The translations under genes were made by a program, and so were the position numbers. 64,000 bases of DNA from Spirosoma linguale DSM 74 (lineage in GTDB: Bacteria > Bacteroidota > Bacteroidia > Cytophagales > Spirosomataceae): assembly GCA_000024525.1 (NCBI GenBank), contig CP001769.1:6295001-6359000 (forward strand), read 5' to 3'. Positions 16,440 through 24,612 of the stretch are shown in pieces; the stretch's first letter is position 1, and every line of letters starts with the position of its first letter. Under the pieces are notes generated by a model. It did no database searches, was not told where the DNA came from, and was given only the letters and a program-made list of their open reading frames with translations.

Positions 16440-19400
16440 ATGCAAAACAGAACCGGAATTATCATTCTGACAGGCGTTATTGCAGCCATCTGCATTTACT
16501 TCCTGTCGTTCACGTTTGTCTCGCGGGGCGTTAAAGCCGATGCCGAGGCCTATGCCACCAACAAACAGGGTGTTGTTGACCGCGAAAAGAAACAACACTA
16601 TCTCGATTCACTTTGGAAGGAGCCTATTTATCTGGGCAGCACGCTTCAGGAAGTTACCGAGCGTGAACTGGGCCTTGGCCTCGACCTGCAAGGTGGTATG
16701 CACGTTGTACTGGAAGTATCGCCTGCCGATATTCTTCGCAGCCTGTCGGGCAACAACCGCGACCCCAAATTCAACGAAGCCCTGAAACTGGCCGTTGAAG
16801 ATCAGAAAACAAGCAACACCAGCTTTGTTGATCTCTTTGCCAGTGAGTTCAAGAAACTGGCTCCCGACACCAAACTTGCTTCTGTGTTTGCTACCAGCGC
16901 CAACCGCAGCAAGATCAACTTCCAATCGTCGGATACCGAAGTACGGAAGTTGCTGAACGATGAAGTAAACGGCGCTACGACGCGGGCCTTCCAAATCATC
17001 CAGGCGCGGGTCGACAAATTCGGAGTAGCCAACCCAAACATCCAGCGGTTGCCGGGTTCGGGTCGTATCCAGATCGAATTGCCGGGCGTTGATAACCCCG
17101 AGCGTATTCGTCGTCTGTTGACCGGTGCTGCCAAACTTGAATTTACCGAAGTATACCGCCTGAACGAACTGGCTCCGGCAATTGAAGGCATGGGTGCGTA
17201 TCTGCTCAGCCAGGAAGCCGCCCGCAAGGCCGCTCTGAAAACAACCGCCACGACACCAGCAACGGGTTCGGCAGCACAGGGTGCATCGAGCCTTGAGTCG
17301 CAGCTGGCGCAGGGAAGCAAGAAAGATTCGACAGCAAAGAACGATACCGCAGCGGCTTCTGCTCAGGGCACCGCGCTGACACAGTTATTTTTGCCCGTTG
17401 GCCAGGACCAACTGGGTGTTTACCTGAAAGATACCGCCCGGGCCAACGACGTGCTGAACGCACCTGAAGTAAAAGGTCTTTTCCCTGCCGATGCTTTTTT
17501 TGCCTGGGATCGTAAAACATTCAAAGCCACGGATGGCAAAGAAATTCTGCCCCTTTATTTCCTGAAAAAAGCCGGTGGACGTGCGCCCCTCGAAGGTGAT
17601 GTAATTACGGAAGCGTCGAATGATTACGACGACCGTGGCCGTCCGGAGGTGACCATGAACATGAACCCCGAAGGTGCCCGTAAATGGAAAAACCTGACAG
17701 CCGCCAACGTAGGTCGGCCAGTAGCTATTCTGCTGGACAATCTGGTATACACAGCGCCAAACGTACAGAATGAAATTCCAAACGGTCGTTCGAGCATCTC
17801 GGGTAACTTCACCGTCGAAGAAACCAAAGACATGGCCAACGTACTGAAAGCCGGTAAGCTCCCTGCGCCAACTAACATTGTTGAAGAGAGCGTTGTAGGG
17901 GCTACCCTGGGTTCGGAAGCCGTAAGTGCCGGTGTTCTTTCGTCGATCATTGGTATTCTGCTGGTACTGGCCTTTGTGGTATTCTATTACAACCGTGCCG
18001 GTTTCATCGCCGACATCGCTCTGATCGTTAACCTATTCTTCCTGATGGGTGTAATGGCCTCGCTGGGAGCCGTCCTGACCATGCCGGGTATTGCCGGTAT
18101 CGTACTGTCGATCGGTATGGCCGTTGATGCGAACGTACTGATTTTCGAACGGATTAAAGAAGAGATGGCGCTGGGTAAGACGTTCAAGCAGTCGGTTACC
18201 GATGGTTTCCAGAACGCGCTTTCGTCGATTATCGACTCTAACGTAACGACCTTCCTGACGGGTATCGTTCTGTTCATCTTCGGAACGGGTCTGATTCTGG
18301 GCTTTGCTACCACACTGATCATTGGTATTCTAACGTCTTTGTTCGCGGCTATTTTCATCACCCGCCTGTTGCTGGAATACTATATCCGTAATGGCAAAAC
18401 GCTGTCATTTAGCTCAACCTGGGCGAAGAATCTGTTTGCCGATTCCAACTTCGATTTCGTATCACGCCGGAAACTGTATTACACCGTCTCTTCGATCATT
18501 ATCGCAGCGGGTATTATCTCCGCCGTTTTCAAAGGATTCGGTCTTGGTGTTGACTTCAAAGGTGGCCGGTCGTATGTGATTCGTTTCGAGAAGGCTGTTA
18601 GTACAGAAGATGTGCGTAACTCGCTGGAAACTGTTCTAGGTGGCTCGCCTGAGGTGAAAACTTACGGTGGTACGGGTATCGGTGCCAATCAGGTGAAAGT
18701 AACGACGCCTTATCTGGTAGATGATAACTCGCAGGGTGCCGATAAGAAAGCTGAAGCGACCATTTACCAAGGGCTCAGCGCTATTAAAGGCAATCCGGCC
18801 AAGATTGAAAGTTCGCAGAAAGTTGGTCCGACCATCGCGTACGACTTGCTAACATCGGCCCTTTGGTCGATCCTGCTGGCCGTAGCGGTAGTATTCGTGT
18901 ACATTCTGATCCGCTTCAAGAAGCTGGCTTTTGGTTATGGAGCCGTTGTGGCCATGTTCCACGACGTGCTGATCATTCTGGCTATCTTCTCCATCTTCAA
19001 TGGCCTACTGCCTTTCTCGCTGGACGTTGACCAGGCGTTTGTGGGTGCCTTGCTCACCATTATGGGTTACTCCATGAACGATACCGTTGTGGTTTTTGAC
19101 CGGGTACGGGAGTATCTGGCCGAAAACAAAGGCAAGAAAGAGTCTATTGCTACCATTATTAACAATGCCCTCAATAGCACCCTGAGCCGCACGGCGGTAA
19201 CCGGTTTCTCAACCATTCTGGTACTGCTGGTACTGTTCATCTTCGGTGGTGAAACCATCCGTGGTTTCTCGTTTGCCATGCTCATCGGGGTTGTGGTAGG
19301 TACGTATTCGTCCTTGTTCGTAGCTACCCCGATTGTAGTTGACTCGCTGACCACGGCTCAGGAGAAAGAAGCGCTCACGCCCACTATAGCCGCTGCCGCT

Positions 19401-19529
19401 GAAAAGAAAACCGGCTTCGATGCCATTCCGGCTGATTTCACGAGTGCTGCTCCGGCAACACCCGAAGAGTTCACGGCGAAAAAGGAGAAGAAGGATAAAA
19501 AACCGTTGATCCGCCCTTCGCAATCGTAA
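16440..19529 (+). CDS. secDF: Protein translocase subunit SecDF (fused)
   Basis: Fusion of SecD and SecF, the proton-driven accessory unit of the Sec translocon that helps pull proteins across the inner membrane. Start at the ATG for MQNRTGIIILTG, 23 codons inside the longest frame, so that the first membrane helix is N-terminal. 1029 residues: helix 1, the P1 periplasmic region with GLGLDLQGGMHVVLEVSP, a family-variable Ala/Ser/Thr-rich insert (about residues 270-320), the SecD membrane core (SIGMAVDANVLIFERIKEE) and then the SecF half (GLGVDFKGGRSYVIRF; MGYSMNDTVVVFDRVRE). A charged tail (KKEKKDKK) ends the protein. Fused SecDF is usual in Bacteroidota. A CTTTCGCTC-type hairpin follows the stop. 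Confidence 0.96.
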   Translation: MQNRTGIIILTGVIAAICIYFLSFTFVSRGVKADAEAYATNKQGVVDREKKQHYLDSLWKEPIYLGSTLQEVTERELGLGLDLQGGMHVVLEVSPADILRSLSGNNRDPKFNEALKLAVEDQKTSNTSFVDLFASEFKKLAPDTKLASVFATSANRSKINFQSSDTEVRKLLNDEVNGATTRAFQIIQARVDKFGVANPNIQRLPGSGRIQIELPGVDNPERIRRLLTGAAKLEFTEVYRLNELAPAIEGMGAYLLSQEAARKAALKTTATTPATGSAAQGASSLESQLAQGSKKDSTAKNDTAAASAQGTALTQLFLPVGQDQLGVYLKDTARANDVLNAPEVKGLFPADAFFAWDRKTFKATDGKEILPLYFLKKAGGRAPLEGDVITEASNDYDDRGRPEVTMNMNPEGARKWKNLTAANVGRPVAILLDNLVYTAPNVQNEIPNGRSSISGNFTVEETKDMANVLKAGKLPAPTNIVEESVVGATLGSEAVSAGVLSSIIGILLVLAFVVFYYNRAGFIADIALIVNLFFLMGVMASLGAVLTMPGIAGIVLSIGMAVDANVLIFERIKEEMALGKTFKQSVTDGFQNALSSIIDSNVTTFLTGIVLFIFGTGLILGFATTLIIGILTSLFAAIFITRLLLEYYIRNGKTLSFSSTWAKNLFADSNFDFVSRRKLYYTVSSIIIAAGIISAVFKGFGLGVDFKGGRSYVIRFEKAVSTEDVRNSLETVLGGSPEVKTYGGTGIGANQVKVTTPYLVDDNSQGADKKAEATIYQGLSAIKGNPAKIESSQKVGPTIAYDLLTSALWSILLAVAVVFVYILIRFKKLAFGYGAVVAMFHDVLIILAIFSIFNGLLPFSLDVDQAFVGALLTIMGYSMNDTVVVFDRVREYLAENKGKKESIATIINNALNSTLSRTAVTGFSTILVLLVLFIFGGETIRGFSFAMLIGVVVGTYSSLFVATPIVVDSLTTAQEKEALTPTIAAAAEKKTGFDAIPADFTSAAPATPEEFTAKKEKKDKKPLIRPSQS

Positions 19530-19543
19530 TTTGAGGAATGCAA

Positions 19544-19607
19544 GAGAGAAAGAGTGAAAGAGCGAAATCTGGCTAACCGTTTTCTTCGCCCTTTCACTCT
19601 TTCTCTC
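19544..19607. repeat. CTTTCGCTC-type inverted repeat after secDF
   Basis: Arms of 23 bases (19544-19566 and 19585-19607) with one mismatch; sequence GAGAGAAAGAGTGAAAGAGC is closely related to the repeat at 2764-2860. It begins 15 bases after the secDF stop and may serve as its terminator, since the right arm is T-rich. Confidence 0.75.
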
Positions 19608-19694
19608 TTTCGCTCATTTAATTTCGTATATTTCGCCTAAATGCTTACTATATTTCCCTGAACGACACAATCACCAAACTCTAATTAATCCTGC

Positions 19695-21203
19695 ATGGAA
19701 ACCAAACTAAAACCTGTTGATACCAGTGTCTGGCGCAAAAAGCCGTTGGCGGCCTATGAGGCAGACATGAAAAAGAGTGAACTTAAGCGTGTATTAACCC
19801 GCTGGTCGCTAACCTCACTTGGCATTGGTGCTGTTATTGGCGGGGGCGTATTCGTACTCACAGGTATAGCAGCTAACGAGTGGGCGGGGCCGGCACTGGC
19901 GCTAGCGTTTGTCATGGCGGGAGTTGCCTGCGCATTTGCGGCTCTGTGTTATGCCGAATTTGCGTCTATTCTGCCGGTAGAAGGGTCCGCTTATGCCTAC
20001 TCATATGGTACGGTAGGGGAGATTTTTGCCTGGCTTATTGGCTGGAACCTCATTCTGGAATACATGATGGGCGCTACGACCGTTGCCGTAAGCTGGTCAG
20101 GTTATTTTGAAAAACTGCTCCATCTGGTTGGTATTAATCCACCCATCTGGTTAATGAATGATCCTGTTACCGCCCAGGAAAAGGCTGAGAAACTGCGGGC
20201 CGCTGGAGAAAACATCCCTGATTTTTCGTTTGCCGTTAACCTGCCCGCCTTCTTAATTGTCTGGTGCGTAACCTACGTACTGGTGAAAGGCATTAAAGAA
20301 GCTGCCAGCACCAATAACGCCATTGTAATCCTGAAAGTAGCCACGGTTATTTTCGTGATCGTAGCGGGTGCATTTTACGTTGATGCCGCTAACTGGACAC
20401 CGTTCATTCCTGAGCCGGTTATTGATAAAGGTGGACAACAGCACTATGGTTTCAACGGGATTGTAACGGCGGCTGGTATTGTCTTTTTTGCTTACATCGG
20501 TTTCGACGCGGTGTCGACACAGGCGGGCGAAGCCATCAACCCGAAGAAAGACGTTCCGTTCGCTATTATCGCATCGCTCATTATCTGTACCGTTCTTTAT
20601 ATTCTGGTTTCGTTGGTATTGACGGGTATGGTAAAATATGACGCCCTTGACTTGAAAGCACCAGTAGCACAGGCCTTTGCCGATCAGGGGCTGACCTGGG
20701 CAGTTTACCTGATTACGATAGCGGCCATTGCTGGTCTGACCTCGGTAATGCTGGTAATGATGCTTGGTCAAACACGTATTTTTCTGGGCATGGCCAAAGA
20801 TGGCTTATTACCAAAGAATCTGTTTGCATCCATTCACCCAACGTTCAAAACGCCCTGGAAGAGCACGATTCTGGTAGGTGCCATTGTGTCGATCGTTGCG
20901 GCCCTAACCCCTATCGACAAGGTGTCGGAGTTATGTTCGTCGGGTACGCTGCTGGCATTCGCCATGATTTGCGGAGCCGTTTGGCTGTTGCGCGTTCGGG
21001 AACCCAATCTGGAACGCCCCTACAAAACCCCGGCTTTGCCGCTCGTTGCAACGCTGGGTATTCTGGCGAACCTGTACCTGATGTATAACTTGCGGACAGA
21101 TACCAAAATCTCGTTCCTGATCTGGTGTTCGCTCGGTCTTGTCGTGTACTTCCTGTACAGCCGTAAACATAGCCACCTCAATAAACCTGAAGATCACTTG
21201 TAA
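19695..21203 (+). CDS. APC family amino acid permease
   Basis: Inner-membrane transporter of 502 residues with about 12 or more hydrophobic helices. The N-terminal SLGIGAVIGGGVFVLTG is the substrate-binding unwound helix 1 of the cationic amino acid transporter-like APC group; FFAYIGFDAVSTQAGEA (helix 6) and GQTRIFLGMAKDGLLP are further family blocks. Closest by eye to YfnA/CAT-type permeases. Substrate not determinable. Two TATATTTC sequences (19627-19634 and 19649-19656) resemble the -7 promoter element with one mismatch. A perfect terminator follows the gene. Confidence 0.92.
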   Translation: METKLKPVDTSVWRKKPLAAYEADMKKSELKRVLTRWSLTSLGIGAVIGGGVFVLTGIAANEWAGPALALAFVMAGVACAFAALCYAEFASILPVEGSAYAYSYGTVGEIFAWLIGWNLILEYMMGATTVAVSWSGYFEKLLHLVGINPPIWLMNDPVTAQEKAEKLRAAGENIPDFSFAVNLPAFLIVWCVTYVLVKGIKEAASTNNAIVILKVATVIFVIVAGAFYVDAANWTPFIPEPVIDKGGQQHYGFNGIVTAAGIVFFAYIGFDAVSTQAGEAINPKKDVPFAIIASLIICTVLYILVSLVLTGMVKYDALDLKAPVAQAFADQGLTWAVYLITIAAIAGLTSVMLVMMLGQTRIFLGMAKDGLLPKNLFASIHPTFKTPWKSTILVGAIVSIVAALTPIDKVSELCSSGTLLAFAMICGAVWLLRVREPNLERPYKTPALPLVATLGILANLYLMYNLRTDTKISFLIWCSLGLVVYFLYSRKHSHLNKPEDHL

Positions 21204-21229
21204 AAGGTTAACAGGTAAAATTTCCTTGG

Positions 21230-21263
21230 ACGCCCTCTAATCGATGAATTAGAGGGCGTTTTT
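21230..21263 (+). terminator. Rho-independent terminator of the permease gene
   Basis: Perfect 12-base stem ACGCCCTCTAAT (21230-21241) with its complement at 21248-21259, six-base loop, then TTTTTA. Located 27 bases after the stop. Confidence 0.88.
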
Positions 21264-21264
21264 A

Positions 21265-21280
21265 TTAGTCTATAGACTAA
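21265..21280. promoter_or_regulatory. 16-bp perfect palindrome, candidate operator
   Basis: TTAGTCTATAGACTAA is perfectly self-complementary and lies just upstream of the -7 box (21288) of the sulfur gene pair, i.e. over the predicted -33/spacer region. Such a position fits a dimeric repressor site. Which regulator binds is unknown; ArsR-type persulfide sensors are one possibility by analogy with sulfide-detoxification operons. Confidence 0.6.
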
Positions 21281-21287
21281 ACAAATG

Positions 21288-21295
21288 TAGTTTTG
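21288..21295 (+). promoter_or_regulatory. -7 promoter box of the TauE/persulfide dioxygenase pair
   Basis: TAGTTTTG matches TAnnTTTG exactly. The ATG of the next gene begins seven bases after the box, so the transcript would be leaderless or nearly so. No good TTTG -33 element; TTAG at 21265-21268 is at the right distance (19 bases). Confidence 0.5.
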
Positions 21296-21302
21296 CCCCG
21301 TA

Positions 21303-22100
21303 ATGAGCGAACAGGAGTTATTTGGCTACGCATCAGCCATTGTAGTAGGCCTGGTAATCGGGTTAGCAGGTGGGGGTGGTTCAATCCTGACTGTACCTAT
21401 TTTCGTATACGTTTTCAATATACCCACCGTGCTGGCTACTACCTATTCGCTGTTCGTGGTTGGCTCTACCTCGCTGGTCGGTTCGCTTAATTACATCTGG
21501 CACCGAAAAGTCGATTTACGTGCAACAGTCGCGTTTGCACTGCCGTCGTTCATATCCGTTTACCTGAGTCGTCGGTTTCTGGTTCCGGCCTTGCCCGATC
21601 CGCTGTTTCAGTTTGAGCGGTTTGTTTTATCGAAGAGTGAAGCTATTTTATATTTCTTTGCCATCGTTATGATCATTGCCGCCCGCGCCATGATTAAGAG
21701 CGACCGCCCGGAGCAGGGCGAAGCCGCCGATGGGCGTCCGCGTTATGGCAATCTGGCCCTCGATGGTCTGGCAGTTGGTTTATTGACAGGTACAATTGGC
21801 GCCGGAGGGGGGTTTCTGATTGTACCCATGCTGGTGCTCATGGCCGGTCTGCCTATGCCCAGAGCCGTGGCTACCTCCGTGTTGATTATTGCGGTCAATT
21901 CATTCGTTGGGTTTATTGGCGATATTCAGCACACCCAACCGGACTGGAATTTTCTACTACCCTTTACGGGTTTATCCATTATCGGTATTTTTATTGGTAT
22001 GTACTCGGCTCAGTTCGTACCACCCGATAAACTTAAAAAGGGGTTTGGCTGGTTTGTTCTGGTCGTGGCCCTTTACATGATTAGTCGGGAAATAACCTAA
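21303..22100 (+). CDS. Sulfite exporter TauE/SafE family protein
   Basis: Integral membrane protein of 265 residues with about eight hydrophobic helices and the two repeated family motifs: GLVIGLAGGGGSILTVPIFVY near the N-terminus (read as two short halves) and GLLTGTIGAGGGFLIVPML in the second half. The family exports sulfite, sulfoacetate and related sulfur anions. It is followed by a persulfide dioxygenase-rhodanese fusion 74 bp downstream on the same strand, a pairing also known from sulfide-detoxification (cst-like) operons. The job is therefore probably exporting sulfite or thiosulfate made by the neighbour. Confidence 0.9.
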   Translation: MSEQELFGYASAIVVGLVIGLAGGGGSILTVPIFVYVFNIPTVLATTYSLFVVGSTSLVGSLNYIWHRKVDLRATVAFALPSFISVYLSRRFLVPALPDPLFQFERFVLSKSEAILYFFAIVMIIAARAMIKSDRPEQGEAADGRPRYGNLALDGLAVGLLTGTIGAGGGFLIVPMLVLMAGLPMPRAVATSVLIIAVNSFVGFIGDIQHTQPDWNFLLPFTGLSIIGIFIGMYSAQFVPPDKLKKGFGWFVLVVALYMISREIT

Positions 22101-22174
22101 TACGAGTGGGTCGGCCGCTGCCGTAGCAACCTGCGCCTGTAAGTTAAATCGTGAGCTTTCACCATCGTCGCACA

Positions 22175-23575
22175 ATGATCATTGAACAACTCTATACGGG
22201 CTGTCTGGCCCAGGGCGCTTATTATATCGAAAGTAATGGCGAAGCGGCCATCATCGATCCACTCCGCGAAACATCGCCTTACATCCGGAAAAGTAATAAG
22301 GCGGGCGCCAGAATAAAGTATGTCTTCGAAACTCACTTCCACGCCGACTTTGTATCCGGTCATATCGACTTAGCGCAAAAGACGGGCGCGACAATCGTGT
22401 ACGGCCCGAATGCCAACACCACCTACGAGGCTTATCACGCCGAAGACGGTGAAACCTTTGCCCTCGGGCATGTGACCATAAAAGTGCTGCATACACCCGG
22501 TCATACACTCGAATCGACCACCTACCTACTCATCGACGAAACCGGAAAAGACCACGCCATCTTCACCGGCGATACCCTGTTCATTGGCGATGTTGGCCGA
22601 CCCGATTTGGCCATTAAAGGTGATCTGACCGAACATGATCTGGCAGGCATGTTATATGACAGCCTTCAAACCAAGATTATGCCTCTTGCCGACGACGTAA
22701 TCGTTTACCCCGCTCACGGGGCCGGATCGGCCTGCGGTAAGAATATGAGCAAGGAAACAACCGACAGGCTGGGCAATCAGAAACGCTTTAACTACGCGCT
22801 TCGCACTAAGTCTCGGGAGGAGTTCATTGAGAAAGTACTCGATGGCCTGACCACGGCCCCTGCTTACTTCGCCGAAAATGCCCGACTCAATAAAGAAGGT
22901 TATGAATCCATCGACCGCGTTTTGCAGCGGGGTAGTCAGACCTTTTCGCCCGATGCCTTTGAAGCAGCCGTAAACGAAACCGGAGCATTGATTCTGGATG
23001 TACGGGAAGCGGCTGATTTTGCCAAAGGCTTTATTCCAAATGCGATCAATATTGGCCTGAACGGGCAATTTGCTCCCTGGGTTGGTGCACTGATACCGGA
23101 CTTAACGCAGCCTATTGCCCTCGTCGCGCCTGAGGGTCAGGAAGGCGAAACCGTTCTGCGTTTGGCGCGAGTTGGCTATGATAACTGCATCGGCTTTTTA
23201 GAAGGTGGCTTTGGGGCCTGGCAAAAGGCGGGGAAAGAAGTGGACCAGATCGACTCCATTTCGGCAGAGGAATTTTCCAACCGGTGGCAGCAGAACCCCC
23301 ATATACCGATTGTCGATGTACGAAAGCCAACTGAGTTTGCCGCAGAACACGTTGCCGGAGCCAGCCCTGTTTCGTTGGACAACATCAACGATCACATGGC
23401 CGACATACCCCGCCATGAGCCGGTTTATGTGCATTGTGCCGGTGGGTATCGCTCTATGGTGGCTAATTCCATTCTTAAAGCCCGTGGGTTCGACAACGTT
23501 ATAAATGTAGAAGGCGGACTGGCGGCTATTCGGAAAACAGCCGTTACGGTGACAAGTGGTGCGTCTGTTATCTGA
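22175..23575 (+). CDS. Persulfide dioxygenase-like MBL hydrolase fused to two rhodanese domains (CstB-like)
   Basis: Start set at the ATG for MIIEQLYTGCLAQ, where the metallo-beta-lactamase fold begins. In 466 residues: an MBL domain (1-about 250) with THFHADF (H54, H56, D58), HTPGHTLES (H110) and TGDTLFIGDVGRPDL (D133), the last being diagnostic of the ETHE1/persulfide dioxygenase group; a first rhodanese-like domain (about 265-355) whose active loop reads VAPEGQEGE without cysteine; and a second rhodanese (about 370-460) with the active-site loop CAGGYR (C421). This is the three-domain plan of CstB, which oxidises persulfides and makes thiosulfate. Works with the upstream TauE-type exporter. 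Confidence 0.88.
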   Translation: MIIEQLYTGCLAQGAYYIESNGEAAIIDPLRETSPYIRKSNKAGARIKYVFETHFHADFVSGHIDLAQKTGATIVYGPNANTTYEAYHAEDGETFALGHVTIKVLHTPGHTLESTTYLLIDETGKDHAIFTGDTLFIGDVGRPDLAIKGDLTEHDLAGMLYDSLQTKIMPLADDVIVYPAHGAGSACGKNMSKETTDRLGNQKRFNYALRTKSREEFIEKVLDGLTTAPAYFAENARLNKEGYESIDRVLQRGSQTFSPDAFEAAVNETGALILDVREAADFAKGFIPNAINIGLNGQFAPWVGALIPDLTQPIALVAPEGQEGETVLRLARVGYDNCIGFLEGGFGAWQKAGKEVDQIDSISAEEFSNRWQQNPHIPIVDVRKPTEFAAEHVAGASPVSLDNINDHMADIPRHEPVYVHCAGGYRSMVANSILKARGFDNVINVEGGLAAIRKTAVTVTSGASVI

Positions 23576-23662
23576 TAATTTGTTACATACGCACGGTACT
23601 TATTTCGCTATAAACCTTCCGACAGAATTTTGTCTGGAGACCAACGAATTTAGCGAATATTC

Positions 23663-23693
23663 TGTTTAAGGGATATAGATAAAAGATTAAACA
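23663..23693. promoter_or_regulatory. Possible operator upstream of the CarH-like regulator
   Basis: TGTTTAA (23663-23669) is repeated inverted as TTAAACA (23687-23693) with a 17-base spacer. A TATCTTCG (23703-23710), one mismatch from the -7 consensus, follows. The arrangement would suit self-regulation by the MerR-type protein encoded downstream, but the motif is short and AT-rich. Confidence 0.3.
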
Positions 23694-23736
23694 AAATTCA
23701 CTTATCTTCGTTGATAGTTTATTAATTGTTGCGACC

Positions 23737-24612
23737 ATGAGTACGTACTCAATCAGAGATTTAGAGCAGCTGTCTGGCATTAAAGCCCATACCCTACGCA
23801 TCTGGGAACAACGCTACGCGATTTTGACGCCAGATCGAAGCGATACCAACATTCGTTCTTACGGTGATGAGGACCTCAAGCGTGTTCTGAATATTTCGCT
23901 GTTAAAAGATCACGGATATAAAATTTCGGAGATTGCGAAGCTGTCGTCAGAAGAACTGAGCAACGAAGTCGTGAAAATTTCCGAACGGCAGCTCAACTAC
24001 CCCGACCAGATTCATGCCCTGACGATCTCGATGCTTGATCTGAGCGAAGATCGGTTCGAAAAAATCATCAATACCAACATCAGTCAGTTCGGTTTCGAGA
24101 ATACGATGATCAACATCGTGTACCCATTTTTAAGCCGTATTGGTACGCTTTGGCTCACGGGTTCTGTAGGCCCGGCGCAGGAGCACTTTATTACGAACCT
24201 GATCCGACAAAAACTGATTGTTGCCATTGACGGATTATCCGCCACTACACCAAGTAACGGCAAAAAGTATATGCTCTTCCTGCCGGAAGGCGAATTTCAC
24301 GAGATCAGCCTTTTGTTCGCGCATTACATCATTCGCTGCCGCGCCAACAAGGTGATTTATCTGGGCCAGAGCCTCCCCTTCAATGAACTGGTATTTGCCC
24401 ACTCGCTGTATAAACCAGATTGCATTTTCTCGGTCATTACATCGGTGCCGTCCAACCATGAAGTGCAGCCCTATGTCGATCGACTGGCAAAAGCGTTTCC
24501 TGATTCACAGATTCTGTTGACGGGTTATCAGGTAGTGGGGCAGGACATCGAGACACCAGAGAATACCCGCATCGTCAACCAAATCAATGATTTAATGCGC
24601 CTTGCCAGCTAG
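23737..24612 (+). CDS. MerR-type regulator with B12-binding domain (CarH/LitR-like photoreceptor)
   Basis: 291 residues: an N-terminal MerR winged helix (1-70; YSIRDLEQLSG, RIWEQRY at 21-27), a four-helix cobalamin-cap domain (about 80-165) and a C-terminal Rossmann-like B12-binding domain (about 175-290). The photosensory motif Wx9EH is intact (W139, E149, H150). A histidine in the expected lower-ligand position is present (PEGEFHEIS, H188), and YLGQSLP (208-214) fits the B12 fold. CarH proteins bind adenosylcobalamin in the dark as DNA-binding tetramers and release DNA in light, usually controlling carotenoid genes. No carotenoid gene is adjacent here. Its stop codon abuts the stop of the convergent hydrolase gene. 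Confidence 0.85.
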   Translation: MSTYSIRDLEQLSGIKAHTLRIWEQRYAILTPDRSDTNIRSYGDEDLKRVLNISLLKDHGYKISEIAKLSSEELSNEVVKISERQLNYPDQIHALTISMLDLSEDRFEKIINTNISQFGFENTMINIVYPFLSRIGTLWLTGSVGPAQEHFITNLIRQKLIVAIDGLSATTPSNGKKYMLFLPEGEFHEISLLFAHYIIRCRANKVIYLGQSLPFNELVFAHSLYKPDCIFSVITSVPSNHEVQPYVDRLAKAFPDSQILLTGYQVVGQDIETPENTRIVNQINDLMRLAS

